From assembly GCA_965224095.1 (NCBI GenBank), contig OZ245039.1, positions 2,790,001 to 2,854,000 of the forward strand: DNA of 64,000 bases. Direction: 5' to 3'. The notes beneath the pieces are model-generated. The model was not told where the DNA came from, did not search any database, and saw only the letters and a program-made list of their open reading frames with translations. The translations under genes were made by a program, and so were the position numbers. The DNA is from JBPEWY01 sp965224095. GTDB taxonomy: Bacteria > Bacteroidota > Bacteroidia > Flavobacteriales > Flavobacteriaceae. Shown here one piece after another: positions 33,891 through 42,107 of the stretch (within the stretch, counting starts at the first letter, position 1; each line of letters begins with the position of its first letter).

Positions 33891-35240
33891 ATGAGCGTGA
33901 TGGAAAAATATCATAATACATGGCTAAAAGAACTTTTTGGCTATTTAGCAATACCATCGATAAGTACAGATATAAATTATAAGGATGGTATTAATAAGGC
34001 AGCTAAATATGTTCAATCGTTATTTTTAGAAGCGGGATGTGTAAATACAGAACTGATTTTTGGATATGGAAATCCCGTGGTTTACGGCGAATATATTCAC
34101 GATGCTTCTAAACCAACAATCTTGGTCTATGGACATTATGATATACAACCACCGGGAGATATTAATTTGTGGTGTAAAGATCCTTTTTCTCCCTGTGTAA
34201 AATCAACACCTATTCATCCGGATGGGGCAATTTTTGCTAGAGGGGCATCAGATCAAAAAGGACAGTTATTCATTCATATTAAGGCTTTAGGGTATCTATT
34301 AAAAAAAGAGAAACTTAACTACAACATAAAATTTATTATTGAAGGAGAAGAGGAAATCGGCTCAGTTAATCTTCACAGGTTTGTTAAAGAGTATAGAGAA
34401 CTTCTTAAAGCAGATATTATTTTGATATCCGATACTGCCTTTATTGATGAAAATGTACCAACAATTACTACGAGTTTAAGAGGTTTTACCGGAGTTGAAG
34501 TGTTTTTAAAAACTACAGAAGATGATTTGCATTCTGGTTTATTTGGTGGCGCATTAGTAAATCCTGTTTATGAGTTATGCCGATTAATAGGCAAATTAAA
34601 AAATGAAGATTTATCTATAAATATTGATGGTTTTTACGACGATGTAATTGTTTTTGATAAAAAAGCAAGAGAGTTACTAAATAGATTTCCGATTAGAACG
34701 AACAAAAAAGAAGAAAGGTTTTTAGAAGGCGAAAAAGGATATACTCCCATGGAGCACTCATCTATTAGACCATCAATAGATATGCACGGTATTAAAGGAG
34801 GATTTATTCAAGAGGGAATTAAAACTATTATTCCAAACAATGCTTCGGCTAAAATATCATTGCGTTTGGTTGCTAACCAGAAAGCCCAAAATATTCAAAC
34901 CAAACTTATTAAGTATTTTGATGACAATATTTCAAAAACTGTTTCCTTACAAATATCCCCTTTACCTTGCGCTGAGCCCTATATTATTAATTCTAATAAT
35001 GAATGGCTGATTAAGGCAAAACAAGCGATGCAAAATGTATATAAAAAAGAAGTTTTTGAATTTAGAAGCGGTGGTAGCTTACCCATTATTTCAACATTTG
35101 AAAAAGAGCTTGGTTGTAAAACCATTTTAATTGGTTTTGGTTTAAATAGTGATAATATACATGGAATTAATGAACATTTCGGACTTAATAATTTGTTTAA
35201 AGGCATCGATACAATGATAGAGTTTTATAAAGAAAAATAA
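33891..35240 (+). CDS. M20 family dipeptidase, second copy
   Basis: A 449-residue M20 metallopeptidase closely resembling the protein at 18314. YGHYDIQPPGD, FARGASDQKGQ, EGEEEIGS and DDLHSGLFGG provide the zinc ligands, the catalytic glutamate and the lid histidine. RSGGSLPIISTFEKELG near the end is shared with the paralogue. Cytoplasmic. It is the last gene of the plus-strand cluster, five bases after the GNAT. Bases 35241-35479 downstream contain no gene I can support. Confidence 0.9.
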   Translation: MSVMEKYHNTWLKELFGYLAIPSISTDINYKDGINKAAKYVQSLFLEAGCVNTELIFGYGNPVVYGEYIHDASKPTILVYGHYDIQPPGDINLWCKDPFSPCVKSTPIHPDGAIFARGASDQKGQLFIHIKALGYLLKKEKLNYNIKFIIEGEEEIGSVNLHRFVKEYRELLKADIILISDTAFIDENVPTITTSLRGFTGVEVFLKTTEDDLHSGLFGGALVNPVYELCRLIGKLKNEDLSINIDGFYDDVIVFDKKARELLNRFPIRTNKKEERFLEGEKGYTPMEHSSIRPSIDMHGIKGGFIQEGIKTIIPNNASAKISLRLVANQKAQNIQTKLIKYFDDNISKTVSLQISPLPCAEPYIINSNNEWLIKAKQAMQNVYKKEVFEFRSGGSLPIISTFEKELGCKTILIGFGLNSDNIHGINEHFGLNNLFKGIDTMIEFYKEK

Positions 35241-35479
35241 ATGTTTGGAACCGAAAAATCACCTAAGCATTTTAGAATGGCTGGCCTATTACAAGTTTTA
35301 TTATTCCCGTTTAATGACTGCATGGAAATTTCCGCCAAAAACCTTAAAAATTGAAATTGACAAAACAACTGGATTATAAAACATTATCGAGTTATTATTC
35401 CGCCTCGGAGCTGTAAACCTAAATGTTTATTTTATACGGGTTTGAGATATATAGACGGAAACACTGTGAAGGGCAATGC

Positions 35480-36904
35480 TTAACAGTCAGCCAGGCTTAC
35501 TTTAACCGCTAAACCACCTTCAGAAGTCTCTTTGTATTTATGGTTCATGTCTTTGGCGGTCTCCCACATAGTTTCAATGATCTTGTCCAGTGGAACCTTT
35601 ATATTTCCGGGATTGGTTTCCAGGGCCAGTTCTGCTGCATTAATAGCTTTAATTGCCCCCATGGAATTGCGTTCTATACAGGGAATTTGAACGAGACCTG
35701 CAATCGGATCGCATGTAAGGCCCAGGTGATGTTCCATAGCTATTTCGGCGGCAATCATAACCTGATCGGGGCTTCCGCCAAGAAGTTCACACAATGCAGC
35801 TGCTGCCATAGCTGATGAGACACCAATTTCTGCCTGACAACCACCCATGGCCGCAGAAATAGTGGCTCCTTTTTTAAAAAAACTGCCTATTTCTCCTGCA
35901 ACTAATAAAAATTGTTTAATCTGTCTGAAATCCGCCTGATGATTTTCAATAACCAAATAATACATTAGTACGGCGGGAATAACACCTGCACTCCCATTGG
36001 TAGGAGCCGTAACAACACGGCCAAGCGATGCATTTACTTCATTTACGCTTAAGGCGAAACAACTTACCCACTTTAAAATTTGCCTGAATTTCACTTCGGT
36101 TTTACGAATGGTGCCTACCCATTCTTGCGGAGAATCATAAGGAATATCACTTTTTAGTTTTTGGTAAGTATCGTATGCACGTCTCCTCACATTGAGCCCT
36201 CCGGGGAGCACACCTTCGGTATGGCATCCTATATACATGCATTCAAGCATGGTATCCCATATACGTTTGAGTTCGTCATTAATTTCTTTTTCAGATCTTA
36301 TAGACTTTTCGTTTTCAATAACGATCTCTGAAATGGATTTTTTTTGGGTTTTGCAATGATTTAAAAGCTCACTTGACTTTTGAGCGGGATAAGGAAAATT
36401 GAATGTGGAGATTTTGTTGTTTACCTCAATAGCTTCTGGCTTTTCCTTTACAATAAAACCACCACCTACCGAGTAAAAAGTAGATGAGAAAGAGTCGTTT
36501 TCCGTAAAAGCGGTAAAAGTTAATCCATTCGGGTGAAACGGCAGAAAATTTCTGTTAAACAAAATAGATGTTTCCTTATGAAAAGGGATTTTATATTCGT
36601 CGTTTAATCGCAGGCAATGAGTTAAGCTTATCTCATCGACTATTTCGGGAATACGTTTTACCGGAATTGTTTCCGGATCATACCCGGATAAACCTAACAT
36701 AACAGCATAGTCAGTAGCATGCCCTTTTCCCGTTAGTGATAACGATCCGTACAAATCAACCTTTAAGGTTTTTACCCGATTAAGAATAAAATCGTCCTTG
36801 AGCTCTTTAATCCATTGCTGGGCAGCTCTCCACGGACCTAATGTATGTGAACTTGAAGGGCCTATACCTATTTTAAGCATATCAAAAATGCTGATGCTCT
36901 CCAT
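35480..36904 (-). CDS. sdaA: L-serine ammonia-lyase, single-chain iron-sulfur type
   Basis: A 474-residue L-serine dehydratase that converts serine to pyruvate and ammonia. The beta domain opens with SIFDMLKIGIGPSSSHTLGPW and the alpha domain contains GCHTEGVLPGGLNV and the cluster cysteines in MGGCQAEIG, LTCDPIAG and VQIPCIERN. These three Cys bind the [4Fe-4S] cluster in characterised members. Start at 36904 (MESISIFDML) is preferred because residues before it are not part of the family and would overlap the upstream gene. It is 19 bases downstream of the phosphatase gene. Confidence 0.93.
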   Translation of the reverse strand: MESISIFDMLKIGIGPSSSHTLGPWRAAQQWIKELKDDFILNRVKTLKVDLYGSLSLTGKGHATDYAVMLGLSGYDPETIPVKRIPEIVDEISLTHCLRLNDEYKIPFHKETSILFNRNFLPFHPNGLTFTAFTENDSFSSTFYSVGGGFIVKEKPEAIEVNNKISTFNFPYPAQKSSELLNHCKTQKKSISEIVIENEKSIRSEKEINDELKRIWDTMLECMYIGCHTEGVLPGGLNVRRRAYDTYQKLKSDIPYDSPQEWVGTIRKTEVKFRQILKWVSCFALSVNEVNASLGRVVTAPTNGSAGVIPAVLMYYLVIENHQADFRQIKQFLLVAGEIGSFFKKGATISAAMGGCQAEIGVSSAMAAAALCELLGGSPDQVMIAAEIAMEHHLGLTCDPIAGLVQIPCIERNSMGAIKAINAAELALETNPGNIKVPLDKIIETMWETAKDMNHKYKETSEGGLAVKVSLADC

Positions 36905-36923
36905 GACTGTATTATTCGGTTCT

Positions 36924-38126
36924 TCAGTTTTCAGAACCATTAAATTCTAATTCAAATCTCTCTCCGCGATCATTAACTTTGAAGTATTTGCCATTTTCGA
37001 TTAAAAGCCCTTGCGATATCCCTGTAAATTTTTCACCTGGATGTATTAAATCTATTCGTATTACCTTTCCTTCAAAATCGCTCGTCACTTCTTTATCAAC
37101 AATTGTATGACCTACTACAATTCGGTCTGCGTCGTAAAATTTCAATATCTGATTTAAACTATGTACGTTTATCTTTTTGTAATGTTCATCCTGGTCTTTT
37201 ACCAGCCCTCTGTACCATAGAGGGCCAAATCTACTAAATACCAAATTATTATATTCGTTTTCTTCAGGATAATTTGTCAGGTTCTTTCTTATATTTTCCC
37301 GAACTATATTATTGATGTTGTCTATAGTTAAATTGGCATCAACTACTTCTTCACTGATACCTCCATGTACATAAATGGAATTGCCTATTTTTTCAATCGT
37401 ATTTTTGGAAGCTATCCATTTAGCTATTTCATTGGTGTTTGACAACAGGTATAAATACGCTTCCTGTTCATTCTCTTTTCCAGACAATATTTTAGCGAGT
37501 TTAATATAACGCTTTTTCACATATTTCAAGTTCGCGTGCATATTCATGACGTCGTGATTGCCTAAAATGTAGTGTACTTTACCGCCGGCTTTTTCAGCTT
37601 CTTGCTCCAGTTTATAAAGCAACCAGAGACAGGGCCAGGCATTGTTCCCACGGTCTACCATGTCGCCGGCAATTACCAGATGCCCATTTCCGAAGATCCA
37701 GCGGTAATTTTCATCCATTATTTTATTACCGACCAGCATGCTGTAAAAAGCATTAAAATTCCCTTCAATATCTGAAGTAGCGAAAAGCTTTTCCGGAGCT
37801 TCGTATACGGCTTTCGGAATTTCATAGCTCTTTTTCAGAGTAAATAAAAAACTGTCTTTTTCCGAATTGTTTACATAACACTTAAACGTCTGGTGATTGA
37901 TTTTCTTTAAAATTTTATTCTGGATATAAAAAGAAGAATCCGTATCCTTTTCTACGGTTATTACTAACAAACTGTCTTTTTTGTCATAGATGTAGGGCCC
38001 GTCAATTTCATGCAGAAGGTTGGTATATGTCCTGGTAATTGATGGAGAACTCCTATTGTTACTACATCCGAATATAGCTGTAATAACAACAATTGACAGT
38101 ATATAAATACAATAGTTTTTATTCAT
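36924..38126 (-). CDS. PPP-type metallophosphatase lipoprotein
   Basis: A 400-residue calcineurin-like phosphatase exported as a lipoprotein (IFGC lipobox). The five PPP/metallophosphatase blocks appear in order: SDIEGN, GDMVDRG, GNHD, VHGG and VGHT, so the two-metal site is complete. The GDMVDRG and VGHT blocks resemble Ser/Thr protein phosphatases of the bacterial Shelphs group, but exported members may dephosphorylate other esters. It lies 35 bases downstream of the IPT-phosphatase gene and belongs with the SusCD locus by position. Confidence 0.85.
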   Translation of the reverse strand: MNKNYCIYILSIVVITAIFGCSNNRSSPSITRTYTNLLHEIDGPYIYDKKDSLLVITVEKDTDSSFYIQNKILKKINHQTFKCYVNNSEKDSFLFTLKKSYEIPKAVYEAPEKLFATSDIEGNFNAFYSMLVGNKIMDENYRWIFGNGHLVIAGDMVDRGNNAWPCLWLLYKLEQEAEKAGGKVHYILGNHDVMNMHANLKYVKKRYIKLAKILSGKENEQEAYLYLLSNTNEIAKWIASKNTIEKIGNSIYVHGGISEEVVDANLTIDNINNIVRENIRKNLTNYPEENEYNNLVFSRFGPLWYRGLVKDQDEHYKKINVHSLNQILKFYDADRIVVGHTIVDKEVTSDFEGKVIRIDLIHPGEKFTGISQGLLIENGKYFKVNDRGERFELEFNGSEN

Positions 38127-38161
38127 AATTACACCTTAAAAATAACCTTTAATTTTATAAC

Positions 38162-39418
38162 TTAATTATGCGATCTCACAAAAAAATCATCAACTATTTT
38201 TCCGTTAATATCCTTAAAATAAAAATGCGCCAATGACGCATCTCCATTATAGTTAAATTCACCAAATAAAGCACCGTATTGCCCATTATTGCTGGCAGAG
38301 GAAACACTGGCCCACCACGGATTACTATCTAAATCCGACTCAGCATCGCGAATGCTTTTTCCCCCTAATCCGGAAACAAAAGCAAAAGACTTTCCTTCAT
38401 CAATCGTTGTAGCGGGATCGTTTTTACGCAGATTGATGATATTGTTTGTACTCGAAATATTTTGCGTTTCAAAATTACTCATTTCATAGGTTCTGGAATA
38501 GGAATGCTCATGGGCTGTAGCCACAATAGCACCGCCTTTCCTGGAGTTTTCGTAGACAGTCCAACCGGCTTCATTACTTTTTCCTCCAATTTGCATGAGA
38601 CGCTGGTTTTTGTGCCAAAAGGCAATATTCCAAATAGCATTACTCACACTTAATTGCTCTTTAATATAATTACCGGCTGCTGCTGGGCTGATCCCTAATT
38701 CATCGGGTGCGGTACATACAAAGAAAATCCCCTGATACGAAAAAGAACTTTGAACACCCAACCTGCCTCGCCATTGAATTTTTAAATTATTCAATCTTTT
38801 TTCCTGTAGTGATTGATAACCGTTTGAGCCATCCCATACCGTATCGTCGTGATTCCCTATCGAATAGAAATAAGGAAAATCAACTCCCAAAATTCCTTTA
38901 ATATGATCTTCAAAATCTTTCGGAACCTCCGAATAATTCAGGTCGCCGGGATGCACAACGGCCTGTGCTCCTTCACCTTTTATAAGGCGTAATACCTCAG
39001 CAGCATTCCTGCCGATATGGGAATCTCCAATAAAGGCAATTTTAAAGTTTACAGGCGTTTCAACAACAAAGCCAGGTCCGATAGCGGTTTGAGAAGCTTT
39101 TGTTACCGATATAGGCCCTGTAGCTGCACTTGTTGGGACTTTTACGGAAATCCCAGTGTCAGATACTGCAATAATTTCATCAGCTTGTATGCCATTAAAT
39201 GTTACTACAAGTTCCGTATCATTACGCTTAAAATTAAATCCGGTAATAGTAACTAATGTACCTTCATATCCACTTGCAGGTGTTATAGATGTAATTTTTG
39301 GTGCATGTGCTTGCTGTTCAGTTAAACTTTCGTTGGTAGCAACATTACCTGCACATGCCAATAAAAGTATTAGCGGAAGTGCACGGACAGCTTTTATGAA
39401 TAAACTTTTGTTATTCAT
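38162..39418 (-). CDS. IPT/TIG-domain metallophosphatase lipoprotein
   Basis: A 418-residue lipoprotein (LLLAC lipobox). An IPT/TIG immunoglobulin-like domain (about 38-125, ITSITPASGYEGTLVTITG) precedes a purple-acid-phosphatase-like metallophosphoesterase with GDSHIG, HPGDLNYSE, SIGNHDD, WHKNQR and the HEHSYSR block. The metal site is complete. The IPT domain is the same type found in the lipoprotein encoded next (39547), suggesting a shared surface-binding role in the SusCD system. Confidence 0.87.
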   Translation of the reverse strand: MNNKSLFIKAVRALPLILLLACAGNVATNESLTEQQAHAPKITSITPASGYEGTLVTITGFNFKRNDTELVVTFNGIQADEIIAVSDTGISVKVPTSAATGPISVTKASQTAIGPGFVVETPVNFKIAFIGDSHIGRNAAEVLRLIKGEGAQAVVHPGDLNYSEVPKDFEDHIKGILGVDFPYFYSIGNHDDTVWDGSNGYQSLQEKRLNNLKIQWRGRLGVQSSFSYQGIFFVCTAPDELGISPAAAGNYIKEQLSVSNAIWNIAFWHKNQRLMQIGGKSNEAGWTVYENSRKGGAIVATAHEHSYSRTYEMSNFETQNISSTNNIINLRKNDPATTIDEGKSFAFVSGLGGKSIRDAESDLDSNPWWASVSSASNNGQYGALFGEFNYNGDASLAHFYFKDINGKIVDDFFVRSHN

Positions 39419-39467
39419 GGTATCGGGATTTTTTTAGATTATTAAATGAAAAGTGCTACAAGAAAAG

Positions 39468-39495
39468 CAGCGTTAATAAAAACTCACTAACGCTG
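39468..39495 (-). terminator. Intrinsic terminator between the IPT lipoprotein and phosphatase genes
   Basis: Stem CAGCGTTA (39468-39475) / TAACGCTG (39488-39495). Read on the minus strand it is followed by CTTTTCTTG, giving a weak to moderate terminator that would separate susC-susD-IPT from the two phosphatase genes. Confidence 0.55.
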
Positions 39496-39546
39496 TTTCT
39501 GTTTACTAATTCAAATAGGTATTAAAATAAACGTAACAGTTGTTGT

Positions 39547-40545
39547 TTACAGGTTAACAACAACGGCTTTTATAGCAACTCTGTCAACATAAATAGTTTC
39601 TGAGTTTGAGTTATTTCGCATTCTTACAACGATGTTACCGGGTTTAACTTTATCTGCCGGGATGCCTGCCGATGCATGGAACCATTCGTTATTTGCAGCT
39701 GAATGGTCATACGATATTAAGGGAGCTCCTAACTGACCATCTACCATATAAAAAACTTCAATGATATCTCCTTCTTCGTAACCACTGCTGGCATCACCTA
39801 AAAATATATCTGCTTCCAGAGTAACTTCAACCATATTTGAAGCTAAATCCGCAGTGTCAAAAACAATTTCTAAGGTTCCATCCAGGTCAGCACCGAGAAA
39901 CCCTTGAGTTCCATCCTGAAAACGACCTGTAAAATCTGAATCACCGTCATCATCCATATTGGCGTTACTCAATACCCCTATTGGCTCACTACCGTCATCT
40001 CCGATATCACTGGATATAAATGAAGTATCAAACCCAAGTTCACTTCCCGTTGCCGTCCAGTCTACCAAAGGATCATCAGCTGCCGGATCTGTAAGTTGAA
40101 CATTATCTAAGATTTCCGTACCTGATTTTGGGTAGGTTACATCTCCGATAAATGTTGTTACCTCTTCAAAGCTGGTATAACTTATAACCTCAGCCGGAGG
40201 CAAAATAAGCGTAAAAACTGGCCCCGGCGCTTCTTCTCTATTCACGGTAACGGTTACTTTTCCCGATGAAGAAGGAAAAGGAACTTTTGTAGTTATCGAT
40301 GTGGGTGTAGAACGTATTACTTCCGCAATCGAGCCGTTAAAGGTTACCAGATTTTCTAACGGATTTGAGCTAAACCCGGTGCCTTCAATAATCACTTCAT
40401 CTCCAAAAAAGCCTTCTGTAATACTCAGCTCTTTAATAATAAGGCGTGTCGGGCCTTCATCGTCACTTTCGCATGACCATAATGCACCAACAGCGATTAA
40501 GCCCATCAGTGCAAATGATTTTATTGTGCTTATTAAACTTTTCAT
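39547..40545 (-). CDS. IPT/TIG surface lipoprotein of the SusCD locus
   Basis: A 332-residue lipoprotein (LWSC lipobox). An IPT/TIG domain (about 38-115: ITEGFFGDEVIIEGTGF) is followed by a beta-sandwich that reads like a carbohydrate-binding or jelly-roll domain (ISYTSFEEVTT, FFDTADLASNMVEVTLEADIFLG, VYVDRVAIK-type end). It is immediately downstream of susD, the usual place for the surface ligand-binding protein of such loci. Acidic, glycine-rich stretch (DDDGDSDFTG) may bind calcium. Ligand unknown. Confidence 0.75.
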   Translation of the reverse strand: MKSLISTIKSFALMGLIAVGALWSCESDDEGPTRLIIKELSITEGFFGDEVIIEGTGFSSNPLENLVTFNGSIAEVIRSTPTSITTKVPFPSSSGKVTVTVNREEAPGPVFTLILPPAEVISYTSFEEVTTFIGDVTYPKSGTEILDNVQLTDPAADDPLVDWTATGSELGFDTSFISSDIGDDGSEPIGVLSNANMDDDGDSDFTGRFQDGTQGFLGADLDGTLEIVFDTADLASNMVEVTLEADIFLGDASSGYEEGDIIEVFYMVDGQLGAPLISYDHSAANNEWFHASAGIPADKVKPGNIVVRMRNNSNSETIYVDRVAIKAVVVNL

Positions 40546-40564
40546 ATTTTTATATTTAAAGTGT

Positions 40565-42097
40565 TTATAGGGGGTTTTGCTCTATAGCGGGGTTAGCGTC
40601 TATTTCTCTTCTGGGTATTAAGAAGACCCATCTTTTATCTCCGGCAGGAATAAAATCGGCATTTGCAATAAGCGAAGCCTGGTGCGTGCCTGTATTCTCT
40701 GTACCTACTTCTCTAACCAAATCTGCATGGGTACGCTTCAGGTCGTCAAAACGAAAACCTTCGGCCCAGAGTTCAACCCTTCGGTGAATCATAATTTCAT
40801 CAATTAATGCCTGCCCGGTATTAGTTGATAGTACATAGTCAGTGTCTCTGGAGCTCACAAAATCATATAAAACCTGAGCAGCCTGAGCATCAGACCCTCC
40901 TTTTCTGGCAAGGGCTTCGGCTTCAATTAAATACATTTCGGCGGCTCTCATCAGCGGAATGTCAATCCTGCTGTCACCCGGATCCAAAACCAAAAATTTC
41001 TGACTGGTATAATTAAATTTAAGATGGCGCGGATGAAAAACAACTGCCGGCCTTACATAACCCGAAGGGAAGGTAACTGCTTCATGTTCGCCTGTAGGGT
41101 CCCACAGTGATTTGCGAACATCTGTGCCGGAAATCTGGTCGTATAATACTTTCGTAATTGCCTTAGGGTTAAGGGTTACGGCATTTCCAACAAAATTTCT
41201 GGATACATACGCACCAAAATCGGTAAATCTTCTGGCCTGATCGCCCGCAATGATTTGGCTGGCCCACATAAATTCCGGATTATTTTCGGAATCGCTGCTA
41301 AAACCAGCGGCATACGTATCTTGGTTCATTAAGCTAAACCCCTGCCTCGCTTGTTGAGCATTTGATATCGCGATATCCCAGTTGCCCTGAGTAAGGTTTA
41401 CTCGTGCTTTTAAACCTCTGGCCACAGATTGATTAATATGCGATTTATTAGTTCGGTCTGTACCTAGTAAAGTAATTGCTAAATCCAGGTCGTCATTTGC
41501 AAGTTTATATACTTCCTCAACCGTATTTCTCGGCACTAACAAATCAATGTTATTCAGCTTGTACGGAACTCCTAATTGCGAATTAGTACCTCCGGGTACA
41601 TATCTTTCCGCAAAAAGTTGTACCAATTTAAAATGAGCAAAAGCTCTGTAAACCAGTGCTTGCCCCTTTACGCTATTTTTAAGTTCCGTATCTCCCGATG
41701 CATTATCTATTCCTGCAAGTACTAAATTGGCATTACCTATTAAATGATAATAAAAGGACCAGGCGTATTCCACACGACTATCGGTATCACTGGAACTTGC
41801 TGTCCATTGATAAAAAGTGGGCCATGTATTTCTATCACTTGTATTTACCAAATCTTCTCCTAAGAGGTCATTTTGTTGCATGAGAGCCCCGTAACCACCG
41901 TTTCGGTTACTTCCAAAACGGTCGTACATAGCTCTGTGAATTCCGTTTATAACGATCAATCCGTTTTCTGCGGTTTGAACAGCCAAATCAGCTGAAACCT
42001 GGTCCGTTGGAAACGTGTCCAGGAAATCTTCGTCGCATGAGTTTAAAAGAAAACCCATTATGAGTACAGCGGTTATTTTAAAAATATATTTTTTCAT
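40565..42097 (-). CDS. RagB/SusD-family surface lipoprotein
   Basis: A 510-residue SusD homologue: lipobox LLNSC, then the N-terminal FLDTFPTDQVSADLAVQTAENGL typical of the family, TPR-like helices with RAFAHFKLVQLFAERY, and the C-terminal AEMYLIEAEALAR and HRRVELWAEGFRFDDLKR blocks. SusD proteins sit on the SusC channel as the lid that captures the ligand. It is 10 bases downstream of susC. Its divergent sequence does not reveal the ligand. Confidence 0.95.
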   Translation of the reverse strand: MKKYIFKITAVLIMGFLLNSCDEDFLDTFPTDQVSADLAVQTAENGLIVINGIHRAMYDRFGSNRNGGYGALMQQNDLLGEDLVNTSDRNTWPTFYQWTASSSDTDSRVEYAWSFYYHLIGNANLVLAGIDNASGDTELKNSVKGQALVYRAFAHFKLVQLFAERYVPGGTNSQLGVPYKLNNIDLLVPRNTVEEVYKLANDDLDLAITLLGTDRTNKSHINQSVARGLKARVNLTQGNWDIAISNAQQARQGFSLMNQDTYAAGFSSDSENNPEFMWASQIIAGDQARRFTDFGAYVSRNFVGNAVTLNPKAITKVLYDQISGTDVRKSLWDPTGEHEAVTFPSGYVRPAVVFHPRHLKFNYTSQKFLVLDPGDSRIDIPLMRAAEMYLIEAEALARKGGSDAQAAQVLYDFVSSRDTDYVLSTNTGQALIDEIMIHRRVELWAEGFRFDDLKRTHADLVREVGTENTGTHQASLIANADFIPAGDKRWVFLIPRREIDANPAIEQNPL

Positions 42098-42107
42098 GTT
42101 GTGCTTA

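Noticed and set aside
35241..35354. ATG-started 37-codon frame directly after the second M20 gene
   Set aside because: Starts adjacent to the preceding stop but has ordinary AT-rich composition and no recognisable features; insufficient support.
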